64,000 bases of DNA from contig OU612070.1 of NCBI GenBank assembly GCA_914767715.1, positions 1,319,501-1,383,500 of the forward strand, in the 5' to 3' direction. The notes beneath the pieces are model-generated. The model was not told where the DNA came from. It worked only from the letters and a program-made list of their open reading frames with translations, and ran no database searches. A program made the translations under genes and the position numbers. Shown in pieces: positions 50,901-62,928 of the stretch. Position 1 is the first letter of the stretch. Every line of letters starts with the position of its first letter. This DNA is from Membranipora membranacea (taxonomy: Eukaryota; Bryozoa; Gymnolaemata; Cheilostomatida; Membraniporidae).

Positions 50901-53900
50901 AATATTTTATGACTTACCTATGACCATTTTGGCATCAACGGACGGATATTTCACCATGAGACTATTTATCATTTTAATCAGCTCCTCGGAAGCAGCTTCT
51001 TGTATACAGAATATAATTTCATACTGTAATAAAAAAAACAATATCTCGGTTCATCGAAGAGTCATGTGGAATGTTATTTTTAAATACCTCTAAATATAGG
51101 ACAATGAATAAATAGGCAAGACCAAATTTTCAGTTTTCTCTAACTAAAAAATGTTTCGAAATATTTGATTAAAGAATCATAGTTAGTTGTGCAACTCCCA
51201 GAGGAAAGACTGTGCACATGACTCATCATATTAAATGTGAGCCCGGTGTGTATGTACAAGATAGTGTTCTTCAAGCTTCATTAGATAAGTCAGATCAGTA
51301 GACCTAGAGTGATGACAGTACAAAAACCAGGATTTCACTGGTGACGCCCAAAGAGTTATTTTTGCATATATAGATTCATAGTATGGTCACAGATTTAGGA
51401 TATTTATATTTTTACTCTGGGATAGGTCAGAAGACAATGAGTCACACATCACAATCTAAACTCAACACTGATGTTGTTTACAGCTGTAGTGTATCCCGTA
51501 ACGGAGAGACAGACAGACATACAGACTGAGGGGATAGTCAGAGCTCATTGTCTCTTTGTAAGCCTACATCTGATGTAGACATTGCATCTACATACATAGG
51601 AACGAGTTAACATTTTTTACAAGCTGTAAGCAGAGAAATCATCTATTTCCTTCTTCTGGTTTTCTGTCGCCGATCAAATATTTGCAATTTTATTATTGAT
51701 CCTGTAATTTCAGCAATTTATGAAATTATGCTCCTCCTACTAGGCCTCTCATATTGAGTTTGGAAAATGGTGGTACCCACATTCCCCATATCCTGATGCA
51801 TTTCTGTCTCTCTCCATCCTTACTAGGATGTGAAATATGCACATCAATCAAATTTAGAGACTGGCTGAACATCATACATTCACAAAGTACAAGACAAGCT
51901 GCCTAATAGCCTAACCTTCAAATTTACATAATTTAAATTAAGCCAATCTACCAACCATAGGGATATTGGGAAGTTAAGGTTCCATAGATCATCTTCCACT
52001 TCTCCATAAACATATCCATAATATATTGGTAAAGAATTCATTTTCAAAAACTATTTGACTGATCACAGTCTTGGATGACTAATGAGGCCATGGCCTATTA
52101 GGAAAAAAAAACAAAGTATAATAAAGTGTGTAGGTAAACCAACCAAACAAACAACCAAATAAAATAAAAAAATAGTTTTTGTACTTTGTACATATTGATA
52201 AATGTGTTTCACAGAGGTACTGCACTTTATACCCCATCGCTGCACGTTACACATATATTCAATGTATGGAATGGATAAATATTAGTGGGTGAGTCATCAT
52301 CACTAAGGTGACATTAGTACTAACAGAGACTATATCTATATCTATAGTCTCTGGTACTAATGTAAGAGTAACCTGGTCTGAGTTCAGCATCCACCCAAAT
52401 CTTATCACGACTTTATCAATTTGGAGTGTTGAGTGAACTTTGGAATATAATCTATGAGGCCACATTTATAGCATAGTGTGAACGCATGGGCTGCCTAAAT
52501 ATCCGGTCAACTCTGAACATGTGCATCAAAATGCAAAGTACCCTAGATGTGTTCAGTTTTCGCTGGAGGAAAAGTTGAGTGGTGAAATCAATGGCTCGCT
52601 ACAAATAATTTTACTCAAGTCACCCCTAAACTAGCTAAGAGTACGCGGACATACTACCTGTATCTCACACTCTTTTAGGTCTGAGAACTTAACACTATGT
52701 CGGTACAAATGTTGAGATCTTACCTTTGGATAATTTAATGTGAAGTAAGTGGATAGGTTGTCATGAAGTTGAGGATCTGATATACTAGCGAGAGGTTTGG
52801 CTATAGTAACTCCCGGTAACTCTAAACATTTCTCTTCGTCTTCATCAGGTCGAGGCTTGTGTAAGTGTCGTTTACTAAAATGGAGAATATTCAACAATAT
52901 TAAACTGATGGTTGAGCTTATGCTATTAAAGAGTGCTATAGGAGTGAGGGTAGGGTCGGCATTATCACAGTGTAGTAGTGACTCTATGCTCTATCATACT
53001 AGCTGACAATTTGATCTCCTAGAATTGTAGTTGACTATTTGATCTCCTAGAATCGTAGTTGACAATTTGATGTCCTAGATCATTGCATCACATACTGGCG
53101 TAAACAGGGTAGTATTCAATTAACATGCAGCCAACAACCACAAAATATCTAACGACACATGGGTGTTCAGACCCTAGCCTGGAGTATCTTGTTGCAGCCT
53201 ACTACATGAAGGTGCTAGGCCTGTACTTTATTGACATACTTTTTCTACACATTCATCATCTGAATAAGTGACTAATCATAAGGCTCATCCTTCATTGGGC
53301 AAAATAACTCAAATTCCTTCGCTAATAATAATAGCTTGGCTTTTTAAGCTGTCGATGAACATATATATAAGAGTGCTTCTCACAAGCTATCATAGCTGCA
53401 AACGGCTACCTAAGGGTGAAATGATGATCTCCAGTTTAGAGACATCACATAGCCTTCGTCGATGGGACCCATAGAAATAGAGCCAATAGAAACCTAGGCC
53501 GCTCTTGGGAGTCGTTCCACTTTTCGTGAATCTTCTGTATATAAGAAATCAGTGTTAGGGATTTGTTCAAGAATGATTTAGAATGAACTTAATGGGCTAG
53601 CTGAAAAACATAACAAGCTATAAATCCCTACCACTGAGTTTGGTGAACCAGTAATAACGAAAACCCGCAAAAACTTATTAGACATCTATTTATGGATGTC
53701 TATGATGGGACCATCCCTGGTACACCATCATAGTGCCAATGACTCTAATATTCTTGTGTCCTTGATGCTAACAAATAGTAGGACATCAACTTAATTGGAA
53801 TCGAATGGGTGCTAACGTCCTTTTAATGGTTAAAATAATCAGCATCAAAATCTGTGCTTAATTTCCTGAGGGACGCTGTCATAATGTTGGATGCTACAAA

Positions 53901-54378
53901 GGTCGACATAGATAAATGTGTGCATCAAGGAAGCTGTATTCTTATTCGCACATGTTCATTAATTTAGAGGCTTGTGCATAAGTTATATTCTGGCTTTTCC
54001 TCATGACTTTCTATCGTTAAATAATGGATTTCATGTGGCAGAACTTAGACTAAAACATTCATATGATACACATTCTGTGTAGGAAAATACCAGCATTCTA
54101 AATAGCGATATGGTTAACTATGGTCATATCACTCTCTATAATCATAAAGATATGCTTATGTATGTTATGCAATGCAATATTATGTTTATACAACAAAATG
54201 ACTTTGTCCTTTTTTTCGCTTTTAATAGATCGATTGGAAGATCTTATAAAACTTACCCATAGATAATGGATATAAGATAGAATCCGAGTATGGTGACCCA
54301 TGTCAGTAACATTACAATGGAGAACACGAAGGCCCAGTCCAGCCCATATAGGGTTATGTTTCTTTGAAAGTAAGCCAT
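44918..54378 (-). CDS. UGCG: Ceramide glucosyltransferase (glucosylceramide synthase), 416 aa, 9 exons
   Basis: Exons in coding order: 54257-54378, 52724-52874, 50918-51023, 48660-48761, 47464-47579, 47153-47331, 46241-46327, 45713-45902, 44918-45115. The sum is 1,251 nt with all phases closing. The enzyme transfers glucose from UDP-glucose to ceramide on the cytosolic face of the Golgi, the first step of most glycosphingolipid synthesis. Visible: an N-terminal membrane anchor (WAFVFSIVMLLTWVTILGFY), LPGVTIAKPL, YPSVDAKMVI, the second Asp block LISDAGIR, TLTDMVEHMTEKVGLVH, the third Asp block YLGEDFFLA, and RQRMMRWMYLRFA, the family's (Q/R)xxRW. C-terminal hydrophobic segments follow in the same order as human UGCG. 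The length slightly exceeds the human 394 residues, mostly at the tail. The segment between GLVHQLP and VWFGGAHARCYLA is shorter than I would expect but in frame. Confidence 0.95.
46480..47125. mobile_element. Large palindromic foldback in UGCG intron 6
   Basis: The arms are mirror copies around a centre near 46795 (ccatgatcaaggtcatgg): for example caaataaattaactttgtca on the left and its inverse on the right, and the tcttctgctgttttagctct block likewise. The right arm has about 50 extra bases near 47005-47050 before the match resumes at accagtggctgcgtgacaag. It lies between exons 47153-47331 and 46241-46327. The end sequences link it to the small element at 40917-41048. Confidence 0.85.
47797..48950. 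repeat. Source copy of the UGCG intron-exon 4 duplication
   Basis: This covers UGCG intron 4, exon 4 and the start of intron 3, and matches 41818-43415 in direct orientation about 5.9 kb away. The exon copy here is intact and in frame. A poly-C run near 48187 differs from the other copy. Confidence 0.85.
49955..50670. mobile_element. Foldback element of about 715 bp in UGCG intron 3
   Basis: The arms 49955-50265 and about 50335-50670 are inverse copies: for example cagagtaaggataaacagag, tgatcgttatagtg, cttcaagctatacaccatat and catataaatc/gggtttttaaaatga recur inverted. A spacer of about 70 bp separates them. No protein is encoded. Confidence 0.85.
52312..52362. repeat. Hairpin in UGCG intron 2
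   Basis: Inverted arms cattagtac..agagactata and tatagtctctggtactaatg surround a tatctatatc loop. A related but more diverged hairpin lies at 55207-55260, upstream of UGCG. Confidence 0.7.
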
Positions 54379-55206
54379 CTGTATACTTCAGGTGAATGTC
54401 TTGGTGGTGTACTTACACACTCTGCAGTAGATACTATTAAATGGTTATAGACTCTGCAGGCCAGCAGTTCTGAAGTACATATTATTATCCAGTACAGTAC
54501 AAGTATCCAGCAGTTACTGTAGCTATAAATCTGGAATACAAAGAACATTAACATTATGAAGCATTCCTGTACTTAGAAACCAGTTATACAAAAGTGCATG
54601 GCTTCAAAATTTTTATTCAGGTCAAACGGTGTTCTTTGGATAGCCTTTTGTTGTGATGTGTTTTTTTCTTCACACCCAGCAACATAGGCCTAATGAGCTA
54701 CTCCTACTAAATGAATAGCTTCAAATGCTGAAAATTGATTTATTCTAAAAATTCAAATGAGAATTGTAAGTCCTCAAGCCAATTCACCAGCACGTACACA
54801 GTGTAATCTGCCTTCTTGACAGCAGACGCCAAGCACGCTTAGCTCAGATAAGACCTAGAGAGGCTAATAAACAGATTAACATACTATACTATTCTACAAT
54901 AATCTAAACCAATATTATAATATATACAACCCACCCATATACAAACAGAGACCAGGTGCTATCATTGTAATACGAGTTGTATATTGATAGATAACATAGT
55001 AACTGAGGTACACTCCACGTACACTCCACGTACACTCCATGCACACTCACACGTACGCAGGTAGAGTACAAAGTGAAATCCACTTAGATATAAGGGTAAC
55101 CACAAATAACTTCATATAGGCCTACTGCTGACATATTATAGATTCCGACAGTATCAGAATTTTAGGGCAAACATAGTACCACAGAGTAAGGCTATATCAT
55201 TACAGT

Positions 55207-55260
55207 GTGATAGTACCAGAGACTATAGATAATTTCCATATCCATAACCTCTGATAGTAC
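55207..55260. repeat. Diverged hairpin related to 52312-52362
   Basis: The segment reads gatagtaccagagactatag, then a short spacer, then a partly inverse taacctctgatagtac. The shared gtaccagagactata core suggests the same small element family as 52312-52362. Confidence 0.55.
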
Positions 55261-55800
55261 CTAATTACTACAAATATGTTTTGTACCACATACCACTATC
55301 TACACAGTCCTAGATGTTTGTACATGGCAATTTAATCATGTAATATCTGTGAAATGATTGGTAAATTACATATTTTTGGAAGCAAATTGTTTGTTTTTTG
55401 TTGCCAGAAATATATGTGTAATGACTACTGATGGCATGGATGTGTTTCCCTAGCAAATAGGTGACACAGGATGTATAAATTGTCAGGTTGGGGAATAACA
55501 CAGCATGGTAGTCATCTACCAGTGGCATTCATTACAATCAAATAGCGTCTGGGAAATACCATCTGAGATAAATTATAGCATGTTTACATACTGCAGTCAA
55601 CCAACAACTGTACCCTATGTATGGCTAATACCAGAATGATTCATATGCCTTATGGCGATCTGTGTAAGCTTCCTGGCTTAATTTAGAGTAGTCAAATGAA
55701 TTCCCTCACAGAGTAAATTGTGATAAAACACCTGCCAGTCTCACTACCACAGCTTGATGACTTACTTTGAACGCAAGATCACTCATAAAACACCTATGAC

Positions 55801-56671
55801 TAAGGGTGGAACGGGTCGGAAATTTTGACACCAGGTCGGGTATGGCACTTGAGGAAAAAAACGATACCAGGTCGGCACCGGGTCGGCACCGGGTCGGCAC
55901 CGGGTCGGGTTTGCGTGATGACGCGGTACAACTAAAGAGGTAGGCCCTATACGAAATTGAGATCATCGTAATGACACCGCACTAGGTTTATGGTTTGTCA
56001 CCATGCCAGCATTTGATGGATATTGCAAATATGCTTGTAAATTTTATTTGTTACTTATTTTCTTTACATAACGGTGAGTGATTTTGATGATTGCAACTTG
56101 CAAGCATCGTCTAAAAACATTCGCTGGTCTAAATCCTGACCATCAGTATAAAGAACGGTACATATATTGATGCCGATAAACATTCTTCAGATATCACAAT
56201 ATAAAAGAATGGTGGATATTCATTCATTATCACAGTGCAATCAGCTTATAGTACATTTGATTCATTTTGTAACTTATCATCCAGAAATAAGGAACTATGT
56301 TGAGTCCAAGTTTCAACAAATTCTGTCAGGCATTTATTGAATTATAGATGCCTAAAGAAAGCTTCATGTTGTGTTGTTAGCCGTTTAATAATCGCAGCAA
56401 AAGTATGACTAAAAACTATCTTTTGATGATATGATAGTCTAAATTTCTGATGTGTCATATAAAATCCGTAGAGGCGTAAGAGCGTGGACTGCTGATCACC
56501 AGGTCGCTGGTTCGAGATTGGGTGAAGGCAATGTTTTTACAATGCTAGTAGTCCCGACTACATAGATAGTAATTGACACTTCAAACAAATCAAACCCGAC
56601 TTGGCCCGGTGCCAAACCCGAGATAACAAACCCGAGATTCAGTACCGGGTATGATACCCGTTCCACCCCTA
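55801..56671. mobile_element. Non-autonomous hAT-type element with 8-bp target duplication
   Basis: The ends are inverted: taagggtggaacgggt on the left and, read from the right, taggggtggaacgggt (15 of 16 match). The 8-bp direct repeat cctatgac flanks it at 55793-55800 and 56672-56679. An 8-bp duplication with TAGGGGTGG-like ends is characteristic of hAT elements. Inside are subterminal 11-bp repeats (gggtcggcacc, 55870-55907), matching aacccg/ccgggt motifs near the right end, and a tRNA-like stretch at about 56468-56523. No transposase frame. Confidence 0.9.
55870..55907. repeat. 11-bp subterminal tandem repeats of the hAT element
   Basis: Three consecutive gggtcggcacc-type units followed by gggtcggg. 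Subterminal repeats of this kind usually serve as transposase binding sites in hAT elements. Confidence 0.85.
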
Positions 56672-56679
56672 CCTATGAC

Positions 56680-58378
56680 ATACAACACTTTCTCAGAGAA
56701 AGATCTGGCATCGAATGCTCGAATATCTCAACTACTACTATTGATTGTGGGTCATCGGTTCTGACAAGCCACTCAGAGTAACGTGATAGGCCTCTGTCTG
56801 TTCTATTAGTAGCCGGAGGACGCGCCAGACTACATGCAGATCGTAACATAAAATCAATCCTCAGACTGAAATCTAAAGATCAACCTCGAGCCATGTCAAG
56901 AATATTGGGCTAAAAAAACTTCTCTGCGCATTCATCAAAGTATCATTTGGCAGGGCCTAGTCTGAATTGAATAAAAACTAACACATTATGTCTGTATTAG
57001 TTGGTCATCATATGTAACAGCTTTTGTCGACACAAAAATCAAAAGATCTCCAATTAGACAATCAGCGTTCAGTAAAATAAATAACCTTCTAATCCCTTAT
57101 TAAGCCACAGCCACTGGCCAGAGAGCATTCAGCTAACTCTGGCAACATGGTCCTGGTGGTAAAAGTAGAACATCAAACAGACTTAATGCCCTACATGTCA
57201 CGTATAGCTAGCATGCCAAGAAGCAGTAGGCCTACAGTATGTGAAGCATAAAAGTCTCAGAGCTCACATGCTCAGCGTAGGCATGGTATTTGAGTTTTCA
57301 GGACTTGATAGAAAGCTAAATGCAACATTGCCTCTTAGGGAGCTTGGCCCCATGCTGCACAGAACAACAGAATAGAGCGGACAGATTTGCACCATCAGTG
57401 CTCGCCACTGAACAACAAACGTGACTGCTGGTAATTGCTGCGCCATGTCGTCTGATCTACCAATAAATGTGTTAGTACCTAGCTGCAACCGATAAATAAC
57501 TGACTGCATGGTGGCCCTCTGCTTTTTGTGGGCTGTAGTTTACCCAACTAGTCCTTGACTGACCAGTCAAATGCATTGACTTGAGCCTAGCGACTCTGTG
57601 CGCAGCTAGTCAGTGATACCTACACCAGTCCCTGATTACAAAGTGATTCAACTCAGAAAGTATCAACTTTACTGCACGGCCAGACTAGTCATCATCATGA
57701 TAATTTGCATAGTCTTTGGCATTCAACTCTGAGTCTGGGAGTTATTAGGGAGCTGGCCCCTGGCAAGCACCTCTTCATTAATTTACCCCTTCCCAACTGC
57801 CAAGGAGAATGGACCTCACCTGTAAGTAAACTTCTACTACCATAAACGGGAGGGCAATAGATAGTACTAGCTAGTAGTTTGAGCAAGTCTGCTATAATAC
57901 AGTATATATATATATATATTATATAGACCTACATAGGCTACATTGATTGAACATTCATTCAGCTCATGATATACATACACTCAGATTATATAATGACTAG
58001 GACCAAGGAGTATCTCCTTGCTAAGACTTACCTAGCAGCTAGTCACTAAATCGAACGCAAGACCGATAATGACTTCAGTGGCGTGTGTACTGCCGAATAT
58101 ACGCATCATCTCTCCCTGCCAGTATGGTCATAACACATGATGTATATTATGACTCATTCCAATAGGCCTACGTAGATTGTGTGCATTATAACGTATCATA
58201 ACTTCAGCAGGCATAGAATTATAATTTTTAGGTCATGATATTAAACACGCCTAGACCACGCCCAGATATTGGAGCAATCCACCAACGGCCCCAATAAACA
58301 ACTTTCTCTGCAATTTCCGGTAAGAATTCTAACTTGTCTCTCACTATAAGAAGTAACAGCAAGAGAGCCATAGGCTAT
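56680..58378. other. Intergenic region upstream of UGCG, no recognised gene
   Basis: Apart from a short TA repeat near 57902-57920 nothing is recognisable. Open frames on either strand are short and without family features. Confidence 0.45.
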
Positions 58379-58490
58379 GCATAGGCATCTGGAGTTACAA
58401 TCATGCATAATTTGCCCATGTCCACTATCAACCACCCCCCGTTTGGGTGGGGGAGGGGTTGATACTGGTAACTCCAGATGCCTATGAATG
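58379..58490. repeat. Hairpin with a separate half copy
   Basis: The arms cataggcatctggagttac (from 58379) and gtaactccagatgcctatg (to about 58488) are exact inverse partners. The inner part is a second small inverted repeat with caccccccgtttgggtgggg. A half copy (aggcatctggagttacaa) lies near 59373. Confidence 0.8.
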
Positions 58491-58990
58491 AAGAGAGAAA
58501 TTTGATTTGCAGGGTTTAACCCAAGTAATTGCCTGTATCGTATCCTTACTTTGACTACCTACTATAACTAGAAGACGTCAAAGTTTAGTTATTGTTAGCT
58601 AAGTTAGGTAAGAATTGCAACGGATGTTAAAGTTTCTACCTCATGACTCCCTGCATCAGATCAATGAGTTCCTTCGCTTCTTCATATATCCCGCTCGGAG
58701 TATGGCGTTTCCACTTTCAGGATCCTTCTATTCGGGTTGGTGATGGTGAATACACTGCTGGTGTTGTTCTGTGAATGAAGAGCTTGTATAAATACACAGT
58801 TCTATGTTTATAGTCATATAAGACTTCTAGATTGCTGTTAGTAGCTAACTCAACGACTTATTTACGCCAATTTACACTACAAGACTTGGACCGGGAGTAT
58901 GTTACAGAAGATGCGCATATGTGGCTGTTAGTAAGTAGTTAGAGTGGTAACACTAGTTAATTTAGTAGTAAGTTGTGCATCGAGGGATGT

Positions 58991-59239
58991 GTGAATTGCG
59001 ATTGCTGCCCACCAGACACAACCACAGAAACCCCCGACGCCCCAGAGAGACATCGATCAGATAGAGGTGCAGAGATGGATCCGATGTTGTGTGCAGGGCA
59101 GAAAAGCTTTAATTTTAGTCTGGCAGTCCCCTCAGAAGGACTATGTGTCCATCCGAGGAGGAGACTTGCAGTATCTGGACATTTATAAACTGTTGCTGGG
59201 GCTCACGCATGGAATGTTTGAAGAAGCGGAATTGCATTA
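58991..59239 (+). CDS. Possible terminal exon of an unidentified gene
   Basis: One frame stays open for about 80 codons to a TAA at 59237-59239. It reads amphipathic, protein-like sequence (DIDQIEVQRWIRCCVQGRK, LILVWQSPQKDYVSIRGGDL, YLDIYKLLLGLTHGMFEEAE). Candidate acceptors are caccag and ccacag near 59008-59026, both compatible with this frame. I could not find an upstream exon with matching phase: a frame starting at ATG 58624 (KFLPHDSLHQINEFLRFFIY) has donors of the wrong phase. It could be a real last exon or chance. Confidence 0.3.
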
Positions 59240-59720
59240 AAGTCAAGTTAAGGATTGTGCCATTAATTTTGTCCTCTCTTTGTCGTCTTATTATTCTCTC
59301 CATGCACCAAAGTTAGCTATGGTGGCTGGGAAGTGAAGTAGGCTATATTAATAATGTTTAGAGGTCGGATAACTAGGCATCTGGAGTTACAAGCATGTAT
59401 ACTTAGCAGCCAATGACAAAGAAAGTATACAATGGAGGACGATATCGTAATATCTTAACTGTAACACTAGTAGCATAATGATAATGTGATGACAGATTTT
59501 ACCCAGTCGGATGTTATAAGATTTTCCCTGGGTACGCTATATCAGCACAATTTTCAGGAGCATTTGAATTCTAATTTACTACATCTAATAAAACTGTTAG
59601 AACCATAGGGAGTAAGTTGTGATCAATAAGTATAAAATTGTTTTGTTTACTTTGGCATACACAAACCATTATTGATACAGAGTACTTGGCCTGGTGGTTT
59701 GTTGTGAATTTCTGGACACC

Positions 59721-62197
59721 ATGTCAAAAGCAGAAGTGAAAAAGGTGAGCATTATTAAGCATACTCGTTTCTGGCAATGTACATACCTGTGATAATCATG
59801 GTCCGATATGTTCCATAAAAAACCGCATAGCATGAAATATGTGTACTGATTTGTTGAAACAGCTGGTTTAGTAGTTTATTGAATTTTACAGATGAGAGAG
59901 TTGCGGAAGAGAAAGCAGGTTGTCGCATCCTCTGATCAGTTGTCTATTAAAGAAGTAAAGAAGACTCCTCTTTATTATAAAAATGTAAGTTGCTTGTTTC
60001 AGATTGCTGATTAGATATTCCTGTACTTTTAACATCAGGTCTTTTTTCAAATCTAATTCAGTTATGGATTTCTGAATAGATGAACGGTTTTGACAGGATG
60101 TTATCTCCCTGTAAACTACCCACTTGCACTTTTAGATCTGCCAAATGATTTGCCTAAAGATGATGATGGTCAGAAACCCATGGTTGTCGGGTGAGAAATT
60201 TCAGCTTAAGTTTTTGGACCTAAATATTGTCAACCCTGTAACCACCCAAGTATTAAACTTTAGTACCCCATTTTCAGAACCCCATATCTAAGCTTTTTTA
60301 ACTTTGTCGGTCTTTGACATATCCTTAACTGCTAATTGCTAACAATGATAATTCTTCTTGTTTTTTTTCTGAGTAGCTAAGTAAATTCAGCATGTGCTGG
60401 AATTTGTATGTGTATGTGTGTTCTGTATGCCTTGTTCTGAATATTTCTGGAAATTTTGTAGGAAAAGAAGATTGAAAAATGGTGCCTAGATGTCACATGT
60501 CCATGAACCTGCCGAACATGATAGTTTAACTGCAGACCTATCATATCTTCACTCTGACTTTTATGCTGTAGTAGAGCCTGTATGTATGACGTTACCTTCA
60601 AAATTTCAGATTTACTTATAATAAATTAAATAAAACAGTTGGTGAGCTCTGGTTATAAACAAAATTGGATATCATAAGAAAATTATAGCACCTTCAAGGA
60701 AAAAAGATTTCTGTGTTTTGCAGTATTCGCCTTGACCAAATCTTAATATACTGTATAATATGCAAACTTGTTCACATGTGTATGTGCATTGTCAACTTGC
60801 TAGTTTTATTTATCAACTGTTCTTGTGTGATTTCTTAGGCTTCCAGGGACATCCATTATCTCAACCTTCTGGTTTCTCATGAATCAAGTGTTGTGCTGAT
60901 ATCTAACAGTGTGGTGGCCATGGCAAAGTATCTGGAAGGGGTAGACTGAAGGGGTAGACTGAAGGTAGGAAACTATCCTCTACCTACTAATATGTTTGTA
61001 CAAGAAACCCGAGTCCCGAGATGATATTTTGGATATGGTGAAGATTTGTGTCATTCTTTGGTAGATGAAAGACTATACCTACATGGTTAGAATAGACAAA
61101 AGACTGGTCTGCTCATGTCAGCCTGATCATATGAAGCTTGTGACAGTATTAGATGACCTCAGTATAACTCCTGGTGCAGATCTGGACTTACCTGACATGT
61201 GTAACCATGTTGTCCTTGCTGAGCGCGGCAACATCGCTAAAGATCTAGGTAAGTGCGATCAACATTGATTCTATCAGTATGTGTTAGTTTGGCAGTTTTT
61301 CAGGAATGATACATAGCTGCCACCTACCTGACATGCCAAAGGCAAACATTTATTAACTCTTGTTAATTCTCTAAAACTTCGAATTTAGCTGTTAGATAAA
61401 TCTCTTTGTTTATCTTCTCACTAGACCCCTAATAAACTTTATTGTTGGTTTCAGTTGACCGGAGGACTCATTGCTTGTCGATTCGAGACGATACCAAACA
61501 TGGTGATGCCAACTCAAGTCATGTGAATCAGCAGGTATTTTTTGTGCACTCTAGTGTAGTGCATGTCTGTTGTTTTTTTTATAATGTGTTTATTGCTTAC
61601 TATAAAAACTAGAATAAGTAGAACTGTATTAAACGTATATGAAAAGTTAAAAGGCAATGGGACAGTCAGATAGCACGATGCTAGAACAGAGACTGCCAGA
61701 CTAGACGACTCAACTTCACACTCGCCACACGTGACGCCATGGCACAACAATGACCTCTCACCTCGCTTGTTTTTGGCCTTTTTTGTACGTAAATTGTTTG
61801 ATCTTGAAGTATAGTCATGGTCTGATTTTAGAGAGTTGATAAATTCATTGGAAAATGTTCTTAAAATTAGTTTCACAGAACAGTATTGTAATAACATACA
61901 CAAAGACATTAAGTCTTAAAAAGAGTGTGGTACAGTTTTTGTTAGTTGTCTACTCATTGATGTGAAAATGACAAATCCATTTATCTGTTTAGAGCCTTTT
62001 AGGGTGTTATTAATACATAAGGCTGTTACTTTCAACAGATTCTGCCTTTGACACCGGATGTGCTGGGATTTTTCTGTGATGGTTTATTTGGTACGGTCTA
62101 TGCTAAGAGTGGACATATTATGTGCAGCTGTCCAAAACACAGGAGGGGCCGATGGTGTCCATATGTAGCTGTTGTAGATCTGTTATTAAGGAAGTAG
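59721..62197 (+). CDS. Uncharacterised 213-aa protein with Cys-x-Cys clusters, 6 exons
   Basis: Exons: 59721-59744, 59892-59984, 60839-60940, 61065-61248, 61455-61534, 62039-62197; 642 nt, all phases close. I do not recognise the family. The N-terminus is very basic (KKMRELRKRKQVV). Then come a hydrophobic stretch (SSVVLISNSVVAMAKYLE), RIDKRLVCSCQPDHMKLV, and near the C-terminus HIMCSCPKHRRGRWCPYVAV, ending DLLLRK. The Cys-Ser-Cys-x2-His-x5-Cys spacing resembles a small zinc-binding or SWIM-like cluster. Such clusters occur in transposase-derived and DNA-binding proteins, but this is only an analogy. The donor after exon 3 is duplicated: gaaggggtagact occurs twice in a row at 60935-60964. Confidence 0.65.
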
Positions 62198-62928
62198 ACT
62201 TGCCTGACTCTCTAGCAGTTTTCAAAAGTGAACTTTATTTATTTATAGAGGTTGGCTTGAAAGTATACAAATAACATAACTTAAGCAAGAACATGCCAAG
62301 CACAGACCCGTCATGCAGCAAGACGGCAATTCCAAGAATAATGTTTGCGTTGTTGAGCCAATGTAAGTTAAAAATAACATTAGTATACACACAGAGAACT
62401 GTAGTGTCATTTAAAATTGAATAACTCAACTTTAGTGTTGTAACTATGTTGAATACAAACTCTGCTGAATATCTTTTGTCTTGTGATATTGTTAGTGGCA
62501 AAATGTATGGGGATGTTTTGAAGATCGTAATTTACTAACGAAGCCTCATTTTGATTTTGTCCTTGCAGTACAGCACATGTCACTGTCTTCTCCTTGAGCC
62601 ACCTCTTACCCCGTGTGTTTATGTGAATTAATTTAACTGCATGACATAAAGCTAGATGTTAAGCACACGAGGCACAACACCACAAACAGCACATTTCTGG
62701 GGATCTAACTGATTCCAAGATTTTCTCAGTCACAGGAATGGAATACCAATTTGTGTATGTTCAGACTGACCTGGGTTTGGTAGTTGTCTGCTTTTATAAA
62801 GCCAGAAGACAATACCCTAAGCTAGCCAAATGATGTTCTATTTCAGAAAGGAGACCAAGACTGCCAAAAATGGCTGAGGCTCGCACGATTTCAAGATCCA
62901 GAGAGCTAGAGAGATGTCCCCCAGTTTA
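62198..62928. other. Intergenic stretch after the unknown gene
   Basis: No gene or named repeat is visible between the stop codon at 62197 and the MITE at 62929. I found no clear AATAAA close to the stop. Confidence 0.4.

Noticed and set aside
60112-60189. Possible extra exon of the CSC gene (YPLALLDLPNDLPKDDDGQK frame)
   Set aside because: The frame looks protein-like, but its phase fits neither the preceding nor the following exon, while joining 59984 to 60839 directly is in phase.
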